A stretch of 64,000 bases of DNA from CBDCHC01 sp965277055 (lineage in GTDB: Bacteria > Pseudomonadota > Gammaproteobacteria > PS1 > Pseudothioglobaceae). How positions within the stretch are numbered: position 1 is the first letter of the stretch; every line of letters begins with the position of its first letter. Position numbers and translations under genes: made by a program. This document shows, piece after piece, positions 8,478 to 17,417 of the stretch. Below the pieces are notes generated by a model. It had not been told where the DNA came from. It searched no databases and saw only the letters and a list, made by a program, of their open reading frames with translations. The stretch lies in the NCBI GenBank assembly GCA_965277055.1, contig OZ255703.1:434001-498000 (forward strand). The letters are read 5' to 3'.

Positions 8478-9523
8478 TGACTGAAGCATTTGCACTACTT
8501 GATAACCTATTAGGTAGCTATACAAGCTTAGTACTTACAACTAGCTTATACGTAGTATTTAGTATAGTGGTGCTGTTTATTATTCGTAGTATTCGTGCTC
8601 GGGTACGAAAGAGCCAAAACACCCTTGATGATTATATATTTAAAGCACTTTATACGCCACTGCGTATCTTATTGGTCATTATTGGTGGCTATATTGTATT
8701 AGGTGAGTTTGCTATACTTATGCCAGAGAGTAGTCTGAACTCCTTACTTGCATACTTTGATAGTATTATTATTATCTGGATCATTATCACTATTTTTAGT
8801 GGTATTACGTATATGCAGAAGTATTTTTTAAGTAAACAACATGCTCATGTTGACACCATACTCCTCATTAGCAAAATCAGCAAAATTGCAATTGTCACTG
8901 TCCTAGCACTAAGCCTATTTCAATCATTAGGCTTTGATATTTCAAGCGTATTAGCCTTTGGTGGCATTGGTGGCTTAGTAGTAGGTATGGCTGCTAAAGA
9001 TATGTTGGCTAATATTTTTGGTGGTATTATGGTGAACCTTGATAAGCCATTTTCTATTGGAGACTGGATTCGTGTCAATGATGTAGAAGGCACAGTTGAA
9101 CACATTGGTTGGCGCACCACACAAGTGCGTACCTTTAGTAAAAACCCAGTATATATCCCCAATTCTCACTTTTCTACTGCCTCTATTGAAACCCCTTCTC
9201 GGATGACCAATAGACGTATTTACGAAGTAATTGGTCTTAGATATGATGATATCGCAAAAGTTAAAGACATTATGAGTGAGACTGAACAAATGCTCAAAAG
9301 CCATGAGTACATTGACCCAAGCGCAATAACAATGGTGTATTTTCAAACCTTTAATGAGTCAAGTTTGGATATTATTGTCTATACTTTCACCAAAACTACC
9401 AATTGGTCTGAATACCAATCAGTAAAAAGCGATATTCTCTTGGATATTTATAAGATTATTGAACGTCACGAGGCAGATATTGCCTATCCTACACAAACGC
9501 TAAAACTAGAGCAAAACGCATAA
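8477..9523 (+). CDS. MscS-family mechanosensitive channel
   Basis: Inner-membrane channel that opens on membrane tension and releases solutes on hypo-osmotic shock. About four to five hydrophobic helices come first; the pore helix and beta domain are marked by AFGGIGGLVVGMAAKDMLAN, GGIMVNLDKPFSIGDWI and GTVEHIGWRTTQVRT. The 348 residues fit the YnaI/YbdG-like size class better than the 286-residue MscS. Its ATG shares one base with the preceding stop codon (TAATG). The gene converges with glnS across two palindromes. Confidence 0.92.
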   Translation: MTEAFALLDNLLGSYTSLVLTTSLYVVFSIVVLFIIRSIRARVRKSQNTLDDYIFKALYTPLRILLVIIGGYIVLGEFAILMPESSLNSLLAYFDSIIIIWIIITIFSGITYMQKYFLSKQHAHVDTILLISKISKIAIVTVLALSLFQSLGFDISSVLAFGGIGGLVVGMAAKDMLANIFGGIMVNLDKPFSIGDWIRVNDVEGTVEHIGWRTTQVRTFSKNPVYIPNSHFSTASIETPSRMTNRRIYEVIGLRYDDIAKVKDIMSETEQMLKSHEYIDPSAITMVYFQTFNESSLDIIVYTFTKTTNWSEYQSVKSDILLDIYKIIERHEADIAYPTQTLKLEQNA

Positions 9524-9524
9524 T

Positions 9525-9585
9525 TTATGCAAAATTAGCATAAAACAGACAGCACACACATAACATTATGCAAATTTTGCATAAT
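9525..9585. repeat. Two palindromes between convergent mscS and glnS
   Basis: First dyad: TTATGC (9525-9530) and GCATAA (9538-9543). Second: a perfect palindrome with 10-bp arms ATTATGCAAA (9565-9574) and TTTGCATAAT (9576-9585) around one T. Both use the same TTATGC...GCATAA core. They lie between convergent stop codons and may act as an AT-rich bidirectional terminator, although there is no GC-rich stem; a protein-binding site is the alternative. Confidence 0.5.
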
Positions 9586-11225
9586 TAACTCCAACTAGTA
9601 ATAAGAGAAACGGTTTTATTGAATACTAATTTTTCTTCAGTGGAATCACAATCTTTTGCGAAGTACCCTTCTCGCTCAAATTGGTAGGCGTTGCCTAATT
9701 CTGCATCTTTAAGAGATGCTTCAACTACACCTTCAGTGGTCACAAGAGAGTGTTCCCATATTTCCTGATCTTCACTAGGTAGTTCGGTGTCAAACAGTCT
9801 ATCATACAAACGAAATTCTGCTGCTAAGGCATGAGATTGCTCGACAAAATGAATAACTCCCTTGACTTTTCTCCCATCATGTGGATTTTTTCCCAGCGTT
9901 TCTTTGTCATATGTTGCATATACTTTTACTACATTGCCTTGTGTATCTGTGTCAAAGTGAGTTGCGTTAATCACATAAGCATTTCTCAAACGCACTTCCT
10001 TACCAATAGCGAGCCTTTTGTATTTATTATTGGGTGGAGTCTCTACAAAGTCATTTTGGTCAATATAGATGTATTTACCAAAGAACATCGTACGAGTACC
10101 AAAGGCTTGATTTTGCGGGTGGTTAATTGCTGTGAGTGCTTCATTTTCTTCATCATAATTCGTAATTTCAACAAGCAAAGGGTGCAACACTGCCATAGCT
10201 CTAGGGGCATTGATATTTAGGTCATCACGCACCGAATCTTCTAAAATTTTCATATCTGTCACACTATCCACCTTAGAAATCCCAATACGCTCGGCAAATA
10301 ATTTAATAGCATTTGGTGTAAATCCGCGACGTCTAATACCCGCCAGAGTAGGTAGGCGTGGGTCATCCCAACCTGAGACTTTGTGGTCGTTTATGAGTTT
10401 GGTAATCTTACGTTTTGACATCAAAGTGTATGCCAGATTAAGCCTTGAGAACTCATATTGCTTCGGTCTGGTTGGCGTATTAAAATCAGCCAAATGCTCT
10501 AGTATCCAGTCGTATAATCTTCTATTATCTTGAAATTCCAATGTGCAAAGTGAATGAGTAATTCCTTCAATCGCATCACTAATCGGGTGGGCAAAATCAT
10601 ACATCGGGTAAATGCACCATTGTGTACCTGTTTGGTGATGAGCAGCAGTGTTAATACGGTAAATGATAGGATCTCTAAGCACTATAAAACTAGAAGACAT
10701 ATCAATTTTTAAACGCAGTACGCACTCACCTTCTGCATACTTACCTGCTTTCATGTTAGCAAAATGTTCTAGGTTGGTTGCTACACTACTATCGCGATTG
10801 GGAGAGTTGATACCCGGTGAAGTAAGTGTACCACGGTACGTGCGCATTTCTTCAGCATTTAAAAAACAGACATACGCTAGTCCTTTCTCTATCAACTCAA
10901 CTGCATATTGATAAAACTGCGGAAAATAATCTGATGAGTATGTGAGTTTATCCCAGCTAAATCCTAGCCATATTACATGGTCTTTAATTGCCGTAATATA
11001 CTCAACACTTTCTTTGGTGGGGTTGGTGTCATCAAAGCGAAGATTACATGTACCGCCGTATTCCTCGGCTAAGCCAAAGTTCAAACAAATAGACTTTGCA
11101 TGTCCAATATGTAAATAGCCATTGGGCTCTGGGGGGAAACGCACAGAAATATGTTCATGCAATCCATTTGCTAAATCAGCATTAATAATATTTTTAATAA
11201 AATGCGTTGGCGTATGTTCGCTCAT
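9585..11225 (-). CDS. glnS: Glutaminyl-tRNA synthetase
   Basis: Charges tRNA-Gln with glutamine. Class I signature PPEPNGYLHIGHAKS (HIGH) lies at residues 31-45 and the KMSKS equivalent reads LMSKRKI. The 546 residues match the family. A direct GlnRS coexists here with GatCAB, which would then serve tRNA-Asn if the organism lacks an asparaginyl synthetase (inference, not decidable from this window). A TATAAT box lies about 28 bp before the ATG and no Shine-Dalgarno sequence is visible. Confidence 0.97.
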   Translation of the reverse strand: MSEHTPTHFIKNIINADLANGLHEHISVRFPPEPNGYLHIGHAKSICLNFGLAEEYGGTCNLRFDDTNPTKESVEYITAIKDHVIWLGFSWDKLTYSSDYFPQFYQYAVELIEKGLAYVCFLNAEEMRTYRGTLTSPGINSPNRDSSVATNLEHFANMKAGKYAEGECVLRLKIDMSSSFIVLRDPIIYRINTAAHHQTGTQWCIYPMYDFAHPISDAIEGITHSLCTLEFQDNRRLYDWILEHLADFNTPTRPKQYEFSRLNLAYTLMSKRKITKLINDHKVSGWDDPRLPTLAGIRRRGFTPNAIKLFAERIGISKVDSVTDMKILEDSVRDDLNINAPRAMAVLHPLLVEITNYDEENEALTAINHPQNQAFGTRTMFFGKYIYIDQNDFVETPPNNKYKRLAIGKEVRLRNAYVINATHFDTDTQGNVVKVYATYDKETLGKNPHDGRKVKGVIHFVEQSHALAAEFRLYDRLFDTELPSEDQEIWEHSLVTTEGVVEASLKDAELGNAYQFEREGYFAKDCDSTEEKLVFNKTVSLITSWS

Positions 11226-11289
11226 GAAACTTTGGATAAGAAAAACTCTGATTATACCGTAAAGCGTAATTTCACAGTATGTAGCCCCC

Positions 11290-13515
11290 TTAATAAAGGG
11301 TTATAGTCTCTGGAGGCAAACAAATAGTATCACTACATGCTTGCAATTGCAACGTTACTGGAGAAAATCTATTCTCAGTGGTGTAAGAAATACGCACCTT
11401 TCCCTCATATACCAATACTGGTTCGGGACTAAAAGATACATTCAGCCTATGATATGCTGGGTACGAAATATCACTAATTTCACCGGTAATACGGGTGGGA
11501 ATTAATCCATCTTGTGTTATCATATGAGCATTCACATGCCAACCTGGTTGTAACTCAATAGTAATATCTGATGCTCCCTTTACGACTTTTACCGCTGCAT
11601 TATACAAGTGACGCACATGAGAGACATCTCCTTTTATATGATTAAGATAGTATGTGAGTAATGCAGTATGATTATCTGGAGTTTCTACCATCATACCACT
11701 TAGAGAACTGAGCATATCCCCAGCATATTCACTAAATATTGCCTCACCACTCATAGCACTTAGGCGTACTAATGCATCATACATCACTGCATTACTACTC
11801 GGCAGTGCCCCATCAAATACTTCTTTCTTTTGATAATACACTTGTGAGTTATTACTCATATTAAACAAGGATTCACCTTCATCCCAAAAGAGCTCTATGG
11901 CACTATAACTTAAAGATTTAGCCAGTGTGAGATACCGCTCATTGGCAAAATGGGTATATGCATTAAGATATGCAGAAATTAAATATGCATAATCTACAAA
12001 TAATGCAGGAGTATCTATGCGCTCTGCTACCCGAATGCGCATTAAGCCTTGATTAGTGATAAAGGTGCGTAGTGTGTCGAGTAGTTTTTTTGCCTCTTGG
12101 TAATACCGATTATCAATGCTATAGCCAGCTACCAAGAGGCTATTAAGCACTAATGCATTCCAACTTAAAATCACCTTACTATCTAAGAATGGATATTCTC
12201 TCTTAGTGCGTAATTGCTGTAATTCACTGACTAATGTATCAATTACGCTGTAGTCTGTGATGCCCAGAGATGAAAGAGTCTCAACATCTTTATAGCGAAG
12301 AATGTAGTGCTCATCAAATAATACAGAATCACTCACTTCAAAATACTGCCGAGCATCAGGATGTCTAGCAAATACGCCCTCAAGCTCTGCGTTTGACCAA
12401 ATAAAATATGCCCCTTCTTGGCCTTCACTATCAGCATCAGTGCCACTATAAAACCCTCCCTGTACACTTTGCAACTCTCTAAGCATATATGCTAGCGTGC
12501 GCTCAGCTACGCGTTTATATCGCTCAAATCCGGTAAGCATATAGGCTCTAGCATATACTTCACTCATGCGTGCTTGGTTATAGAGCATTTTTTCAAAGTG
12601 AGGAGTAAGCCAATTATTATCTACGCTATAGCGGTGAAATCCACCCCCAACAATGTCATACATACCACCCATACTCATCATATCCAAAGAGGTAATAATC
12701 ATTTCTCTGCGCTCAGCATTGGGTGTGCGTAATTCTTCATTAATTAAAAATAACAAAGTATTTTCTCTAGGAAATTTTGGGGCATCACCAAAGCCACCAT
12801 CTAGCTCATCAAATAGTTCATAATGCCAACTCGTAGCTTCTTGGTCGAAATTATTTGGAATAGTTTTGCTGATAAAAGCATTGTCTTCTAGGACACCACG
12901 CACAAAATTACTTCGCTCAATAATTGTCTCAGGGTCTTGTTCCCATAACTGCTGAAAATGTGTAAGCATCGCACGTAAATCTGCATTTGGGATATATGTG
13001 CCTGCAAAAAATCCATCTCCATCAGGAGTAAGTAACACATTTAAAGGCCATCCTCCCGTACCTGTTAAAATGCGTGAAACTTCCATAAAATGAGCATCTA
13101 TATCCGTTTGCACTTCTCTATCTACTTTAAGAGATATGTAGTGAGTATTGAGTATATTTGCTACTGCAATATCTTCAAAACTTTCTTTTTCCATAACATG
13201 ACACCAATGACAAGTGGCATAACCTATAGATAAAAACAGAAGTTTATTTTGCTTTTTTGCCTGTGCGAGTGTCTCTGGGGCAAATTCTTGCCAATCTACA
13301 GGATTATGAGCATGTTGCAATAAATAAGGGGAATGTGCGCGAATCAGCTCATTAATGTATATTGGCTCGCCATTCTTGAGATGAGTGGTTCTTGGCGAAT
13401 AATCTGCAGACTTACTTTGATATAGTTGATACAGTTCTGCAGAATAGTTTGCTGACCATATCGCAGTAGTCCACAATAACGTTAGCAAATATCCGAGTGC
13501 TTTTATAGACATCAA
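11290..13515 (-). CDS. Exported DUF255 (YyaL/Spermatogenesis-associated-20-like) thioredoxin protein with C-terminal DsbD-alpha-like domain
   Basis: A 741-residue protein with an N-terminal signal sequence (about 1-22), a DUF255 thioredoxin-like domain (about 55-210; HSPYLLQHAHNPVDW, active site C102-H-W-C105), an alpha-barrel N-acylglucosamine-epimerase-like region, and a C-terminal segment resembling the N-terminal domain of DsbD, ending QACSDTICLPPE with C727 and C732. Most DUF255 proteins are cytosolic; export plus a DsbD-alpha tail suggests periplasmic thiol exchange. It lies eight bases after tlpA and is the last gene of the sigma-rskA-tlpA unit, so it is probably part of that regulon. 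The domain fusion is seen; the redox role is inference. Confidence 0.82.
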   Translation of the reverse strand: MMSIKALGYLLTLLWTTAIWSANYSAELYQLYQSKSADYSPRTTHLKNGEPIYINELIRAHSPYLLQHAHNPVDWQEFAPETLAQAKKQNKLLFLSIGYATCHWCHVMEKESFEDIAVANILNTHYISLKVDREVQTDIDAHFMEVSRILTGTGGWPLNVLLTPDGDGFFAGTYIPNADLRAMLTHFQQLWEQDPETIIERSNFVRGVLEDNAFISKTIPNNFDQEATSWHYELFDELDGGFGDAPKFPRENTLLFLINEELRTPNAERREMIITSLDMMSMGGMYDIVGGGFHRYSVDNNWLTPHFEKMLYNQARMSEVYARAYMLTGFERYKRVAERTLAYMLRELQSVQGGFYSGTDADSEGQEGAYFIWSNAELEGVFARHPDARQYFEVSDSVLFDEHYILRYKDVETLSSLGITDYSVIDTLVSELQQLRTKREYPFLDSKVILSWNALVLNSLLVAGYSIDNRYYQEAKKLLDTLRTFITNQGLMRIRVAERIDTPALFVDYAYLISAYLNAYTHFANERYLTLAKSLSYSAIELFWDEGESLFNMSNNSQVYYQKKEVFDGALPSSNAVMYDALVRLSAMSGEAIFSEYAGDMLSSLSGMMVETPDNHTALLTYYLNHIKGDVSHVRHLYNAAVKVVKGASDITIELQPGWHVNAHMITQDGLIPTRITGEISDISYPAYHRLNVSFSPEPVLVYEGKVRISYTTENRFSPVTLQLQACSDTICLPPETITLY

Positions 13516-13523
13516 GCAACTAC

Positions 13524-14057
13524 CTAACTCTCTAGGAGTGCATCAATTAATTGCTCTGCTTTAGTATTGTCAAAAAAACCAAATTTTTGAAAACGAATAA
13601 TTCCATCTTTGTCAATAATTGCTACTTCAGGCGTACCATTAGTTTCATAGGATTTCATTGTTTCAGGTAAGTGTCCAGAAACCAATAAATCATTAGCAAT
13701 AAGATGGGTAATCTGATTTTCTGCAATATATTGTCGCAATGCCTCAAACGTTTGGTACGAATGCCCTTCATATACGGTATGCACCCCAATAATTACTAAT
13801 TCTTTATTGGCAATTTCGCTACTATATTTTTCATGCCAGTATGTTAAAAGTGGCTTAGTAAACGAATTGCACCCTGGACACCAAAGTTGGAAAAAGTCTA
13901 ACACAACAACCTTTCCTTTAAGGTCAGGAATACTTACTTTCTCACCATTAATCCATTGATTGGACTGAATATCTGGGGCGGTATCCCCCACTGCTGCAAT
14001 GGCTTGAGTAACAAGTAAGACACTCGCACATATAGAAATAATATATTTTTTAATCAT
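13524..14057 (-). CDS. TlpA-like periplasmic thioredoxin
   Basis: Membrane-exported thioredoxin-fold reductase of the TlpA/ResA type, 177 residues. A signal sequence (1-21) precedes the redoxin domain; the active site is C60-P-G-C63 in FFQLWCPGCNSF, and the cis-proline loop reads NGTPEVAIID. Its start overlaps the anti-sigma gene by eight bases and its end lies eight bases before the DUF255 gene. The context suggests it supplies reducing equivalents to, or repairs, cysteine-containing periplasmic proteins, possibly the bufferin encoded next door; that link is inference. Confidence 0.88.
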   Translation of the reverse strand: MIKKYIISICASVLLVTQAIAAVGDTAPDIQSNQWINGEKVSIPDLKGKVVVLDFFQLWCPGCNSFTKPLLTYWHEKYSSEIANKELVIIGVHTVYEGHSYQTFEALRQYIAENQITHLIANDLLVSGHLPETMKSYETNGTPEVAIIDKDGIIRFQKFGFFDNTKAEQLIDALLES

Positions 14058-14616
14058 CAGGTTCTCTCATATATTCTACTCGCCCGGGATGAGTGACATC
14101 CTTACTATTCTCCACCGAAATTATAACCATAGCATCTGCTATCATGTCTACCACATCAGACGATACTTTCATATTCATCTCGCCTTTCATCGGTAGTTTT
14201 GCTAGCATTATTGCTTTTTTGCCTTTCATTTTGAGCCACATCACGCAGTATTCATCTTTCTCAACTGCCATTGGGCTTACTGCTTGTATGGAAAGTTCCA
14301 TGGTATCCGTATCTATTTCTGCATTCCAACCGGTTTGCTCGGCTTCTAACACTACGACATTTGCACTTGTAGTTAACGTACTTAAGCCCAGTATTACTGC
14401 TAATAATGTAGCAAATAATGTTCTGATTAGTACTCTCAAACGATTAAATACACCAATATTGAGTTGCTTTTTAAGAGCAAACCAAATTTTGAGTTGCTGA
14501 TACTTTGATAGTGGCGCAATAGTATGAAGCACTACTAATTCATCTTCACTCAAAGAGAGAGGGTTATCAGAAGGTGTATGGTAAGAGGTAGTATTGTGTA
14601 TTGATTTATCTTTCAT
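14050..14616 (-). CDS. RskA-like anti-sigma factor
   Basis: Single-pass membrane protein of 188 residues. The cytoplasmic N-terminus (about 1-60) should bind the sigma factor; a hydrophobic helix spans about 62-85 (LIRTLFATLLAVILGLSTL); the periplasmic part resembles the RskA C-terminal domain (WNAEIDTDTMELSIQAVSP, YCVMWLKMKGKKA, VISVENSKDVTHPG). RskA proteins hold ECF sigma factors inactive until cut in the membrane. The gene overlaps the sigma gene by 11 bp and tlpA by 8 bp. The N-terminal zinc-binding HxxxCxxC motif of ZAS anti-sigmas is absent. Confidence 0.83.
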   Translation of the reverse strand: MKDKSIHNTTSYHTPSDNPLSLSEDELVVLHTIAPLSKYQQLKIWFALKKQLNIGVFNRLRVLIRTLFATLLAVILGLSTLTTSANVVVLEAEQTGWNAEIDTDTMELSIQAVSPMAVEKDEYCVMWLKMKGKKAIMLAKLPMKGEMNMKVSSDVVDMIADAMVIISVENSKDVTHPGRVEYMREPDD

Positions 14617-15154
14617 GCCAACGCTCCATACATTGTTTTAATTTTGGCAACCCTCTAAACACCCATGCTTTTACTGTATTAAGTGGTTTGCCATACTGAG
14701 TTGCTAACTCTTCATAACTCAGTCCATTATAATAAATTTGATATACTGCTTGTCTCACATGAGACTTTAATTCTTTCAAGCATTTCACTAATTGTTGCTT
14801 GTGCTCTGAGGATTCAATTTCTTCTAAAATTGCAATTTGAGAATCACTAATCACTCGTAAGTCATAGTCATCTTCTATAGGAAGTTGTTTTTTTCTCATA
14901 TAATCAATCGTATAATTTCTCGCAATCGTTGTCATCCAAGTTAGAGGCTGTGCTTTAGTGCTATCATAACTACTCAGGTTATGATAAATCTTGACAAATA
15001 CTTCTTGCAAACATTCTTCACTTAACTCTTTGTTTTTTAATATACGCAATATCACTCCATAAAGTTGCCTTGAAGACAACATATATATTTTTTGAAAATC
15101 TCTATCAGTGAGAGACTCTGATGAATTATTAAAATAGTATTGCAAATCTTTCAT
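14606..15154 (-). CDS. ECF RNA polymerase sigma factor
   Basis: A 182-residue alternative sigma factor. Region 2 contains LRILKNKELSEECLQEVFVKIY and LTWMTTIARNYTIDYMRKK; region 4 contains YYNGLSYEELATQYGKPLNTVKAWVFRG, the helix-turn-helix for the -35 element. Paired with the downstream RskA-like gene, it fits the SigK-type ECF group. An in-frame TGA lies just upstream of the ATG, fixing the start. It diverges from the bufferin operon across 151 bp that contain a matching ECF-type promoter pointing at bufA. Targets are inferred from the motif and position. Confidence 0.93.
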   Translation of the reverse strand: MKDLQYYFNNSSESLTDRDFQKIYMLSSRQLYGVILRILKNKELSEECLQEVFVKIYHNLSSYDSTKAQPLTWMTTIARNYTIDYMRKKQLPIEDDYDLRVISDSQIAILEEIESSEHKQQLVKCLKELKSHVRQAVYQIYYNGLSYEELATQYGKPLNTVKAWVFRGLPKLKQCMERWHER

Positions 15155-15222
15155 GGGTCATGCAGTATTAATAGCTCCTATCAATATACAGTATGCATTT
15201 CCATTTGTAGTAATTTTTATTA

Positions 15223-15248
15223 TGCAACTTTTAATTTTTCCATCCGTA
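15223..15248 (+). promoter_or_regulatory. Predicted ECF-type promoter of the bufferin operon
   Basis: TGCAAC (15223-15228), 16 bp, CGTATAA (from 15245). The AAC-type -35 and CGT-type -10 with 16-bp spacing are the classic ECF promoter layout, and the same pair recurs at 17382-17408 with a 17-bp spacer. It lies about 58 bp before the bufA ATG, which also has AGGAG at 15295-15299. Confidence 0.6.
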
Positions 15249-15305
15249 TAACTCAATAACAAAAGAAATTTTGTTGTTTTATTTTTTTACTTTTAGGAGA
15301 ACATA

Positions 15306-15557
15306 ATGAAAAAAACTCTAACTGCAGGTCTTATGACTACCACAATCTTACTTGCTACAAGCGGTATCTCTACTCACGCAGTAGCTGCGGACAAAGAAAA
15401 ATGCTTCGGTGTAGCAAAAGCTGGGCAAAACGGCTGTCAAAATAAATATGGCTCTTGTGCAGGTACATCAAAATTTGATGGACAAAAAGATGCATGGATT
15501 GTCGTACCAAAAGGATTATGTACTAAGTTAGTAGGTGGAAGTTTAAGTTCATCTTAA
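15306..15557 (+). CDS. bufA: Bufferin-type metallophore precursor (DUF2282, BufA1-like)
   Basis: An 83-residue exported peptide: signal sequence about 1-28 (ends HAVAA), then a mature core with four cysteines at C33, C44, C51 and C72 (KCFGVAKAGQNGCQNKYGSC). This is the DUF2282 pattern of bufferins, ribosomally made peptides whose cysteines are converted to thiooxazoles by the BufB/BufC pair and that bind copper in the periplasm. BufB and BufC homologues follow at once. A good Shine-Dalgarno sequence precedes the ATG. Metal identity cannot be read from the sequence. Confidence 0.88.
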   Translation: MKKTLTAGLMTTTILLATSGISTHAVAADKEKCFGVAKAGQNGCQNKYGSCAGTSKFDGQKDAWIVVPKGLCTKLVGGSLSSS

Positions 15558-15584
15558 TACTGCATCATATTTCTTAAAAAAATC

Positions 15585-16406
15585 ATGCATATTCAAGGAA
15601 GTGGTATTGGTCTTCGACATCCACATTTAGCAGATGTACTAGAGCAATCACCTGATATAGGGTGGTTTGAAGTGCATAGTGAAAACTTTTTCACAAGGAG
15701 TATTGCAACCAAAATGTTGGATGCTATCCGAGAACAATATCCCTTGAGTATGCATGGTATCGGCCTATCTATTGGCTCTGCGGATGTGCTCAGCACAACA
15801 CATTTGGCGCAACTTAAAAAAGCAATAATAAGATTTAACCCAGCATTAGTCTCAGAACATTTGAGTTGGAGTAGTTTGGGCTCTGAGTATGCTAATGACT
15901 TATTACCTCTGCCCTATACTGAAGAATCATTAGAGGTATTTTGCAACAACGTAATAAAAGTGCAAGACTTTCTAGATGTACAAATACTCATAGAAAACCC
16001 CTCTTCATACTTACAATACCAACACTCTACCATATCCGAATGGGAGTTTTTAAATGCTCTACCTGAGCGAACTGGATGTGGAGTATTACTAGATGTAAAC
16101 AATGTCTATGTCACCAGTAAAAATCATAATTATGATCCAATACATTATATTGACAGTATTAATGACCATGCTGTAAAAGAAATTCATCTCGCTGGTCACG
16201 CAACTAAACAATACAATAATCAAGCTATTTATATTGACGACCATGGGTGTGAAGTGAGTGAGGAAGTTTGGAGCCTGTATGCTCACACATTAGCCACAAT
16301 GGGAGAAAAACCGACACTCATAGAGTGGGATAGTAACTTACCAAAGCTTGACGTGCTCTTAGCAGAAGCCAAAAAGGCAGAGGCTATTTTGGCTACTATG
16401 GTATGA
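15585..16406 (+). CDS. bufB: Multinuclear non-haem iron oxygenase (DUF692, BufB)
   Basis: TIM-barrel MNIO enzyme that modifies cysteines in the bufferin precursor. The 273 residues show the whole DUF692 motif series: GLRHPHLADVLE, WFEVHSENFF, SMHGIGLSIGS, SEHLSW, LIENPSSYL, LLDVNNVYV, EIHLAGH and LIEWDSNLP, which supply the His, Glu, Asp and Asn iron ligands. It starts 28 bp after bufA and its stop overlaps bufC as ATGA. The substrate is inferred to be the bufA product from adjacency and family precedent. Confidence 0.92.
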   Translation: MHIQGSGIGLRHPHLADVLEQSPDIGWFEVHSENFFTRSIATKMLDAIREQYPLSMHGIGLSIGSADVLSTTHLAQLKKAIIRFNPALVSEHLSWSSLGSEYANDLLPLPYTEESLEVFCNNVIKVQDFLDVQILIENPSSYLQYQHSTISEWEFLNALPERTGCGVLLDVNNVYVTSKNHNYDPIHYIDSINDHAVKEIHLAGHATKQYNNQAIYIDDHGCEVSEEVWSLYAHTLATMGEKPTLIEWDSNLPKLDVLLAEAKKAEAILATMV

Positions 16407-16972
16407 ACTTAGCAACATTTCAGCACAAGTTTCTGGCTCTTATTCATCAGAACAATGCAAGCACTGAGTATCTGTCACACGGGTATTTACCACCTGATGA
16501 AGTAGTGAGCATTTATACCAATCATTATTTTTTAAGTCTAACAGACGTGTTAGCTGCAACGTACTCATGCGTGCAACGACTGGTAGGCGAGGACTTCTTT
16601 AAATACTTATCACATGAGTATATCAACCAATATCCACCAATATCAGGCAATATCGTTGAATACGGGAATACATTTGCAGAATTCATAGCAAACTTTGAGC
16701 CTTGCAAAGAAATGCCCTATCTCAGTGAAATAGCTAACTTTGAATATTGCTATGAGCAAGTCTATCATTATCCAGAACAATCTTTTCTACTATACTCATC
16801 ATATGCACTTATTGATATATGGCAGTTAGATGAGCAAAGTGAATCTATAGATATCAATACAGAAACCTACCTCAAAATTGCGAACATCAATACAGAGGTG
16901 GAAGTATTTGAAATTTCACCACTACTCTATCTTCAGGAGATTAATCATGCAAAAAATCTTACAACTTCATAA
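16403..16972 (+). CDS. bufC: BufC-type MNIO partner protein (DUF2063)
   Basis: Partner protein that presents the precursor peptide to BufB. The N-terminal DUF2063 domain (about 5-95) includes FLALIHQNN, VVSIYTNHYFLSLTDVLAATY and LVGEDFFKYLSHEYI; the rest is the variable C-terminal recognition domain. At 189 residues it is shorter than many homologues near 250, so the C-terminal domain is reduced. It overlaps bufB by four bases and the DoxX gene by 26 bp, consistent with tight coupling in one bufferin operon. Confidence 0.87.
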   Translation: MNLATFQHKFLALIHQNNASTEYLSHGYLPPDEVVSIYTNHYFLSLTDVLAATYSCVQRLVGEDFFKYLSHEYINQYPPISGNIVEYGNTFAEFIANFEPCKEMPYLSEIANFEYCYEQVYHYPEQSFLLYSSYALIDIWQLDEQSESIDINTETYLKIANINTEVEVFEISPLLYLQEINHAKNLTTS

Positions 16973-17381
16973 CACCACTTTTGCATATCTCACCACATAT
17001 GTGATTGATATTGTTTTATTATTATCACGGGTGTATGTTGCTTGGGTATTTTTAAAGTCAGGATACTTAAAAATAACCAGTTGGGAATCTACTCTATTTT
17101 TATTTGAGTATGAGTACAAAGTGCCACTAATTGATTGGCAACTTGCTGCGTACTTAGGCACTATTGGTGAAATTATATTTCCAGTATTGCTCATTTTGGG
17201 TGTGCTTACCCGAGTGAATGCGGTGGGGTTATTTATGGTAAATGCTATTGCAGTTGTTTCCTACCCTGCGCTCTGGGAAGGTGGCTACTATGATCATAAA
17301 TACTGGGGTGCGCTACTCGTGCTTGTTATCCTACTTGGTGGAGGGAAATTTGCTATTGATAAATTATTTAACATTAAATAA
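16947..17381 (+). CDS. DoxX-family membrane protein of the bufferin operon (HvfX-like)
   Basis: Four-helix inner-membrane protein, 144 residues, of the DoxX family (LLLSRVYVAWVFLKSGYLKI, LGTIGEIIFPVLLILGVLTR, YDHKYWGALLVLVILLGGG). DoxX genes regularly close bufferin and hvf operons; their exact job is unknown, possibly membrane redox or metal handling. A longer frame begins at 16878, but AGGAGA at 16935-16940 sits six bases before the ATG at 16947 and the family N-terminus fits that start. It overlaps bufC by 26 bp. Confidence 0.86.
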   Translation: MQKILQLHNTTFAYLTTYVIDIVLLLSRVYVAWVFLKSGYLKITSWESTLFLFEYEYKVPLIDWQLAAYLGTIGEIIFPVLLILGVLTRVNAVGLFMVNAIAVVSYPALWEGGYYDHKYWGALLVLVILLGGGKFAIDKLFNIK

Positions 17382-17408
17382 TGCAACGCTTTTTAAACTA
17401 CTAACGTA
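17382..17408 (+). promoter_or_regulatory. Second ECF-type promoter, upstream of the rhodanese gene
   Basis: TGCAAC (17382-17387), 17 bp, CGTATAA (from 17405), nearly identical to the promoter before bufA. Transcription would begin near 17415, just before a long inverted repeat. Together they support one sigma regulon covering bufA-doxX and the rhodanese gene. Confidence 0.5.
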
Positions 17409-17417
17409 TAAATAATT

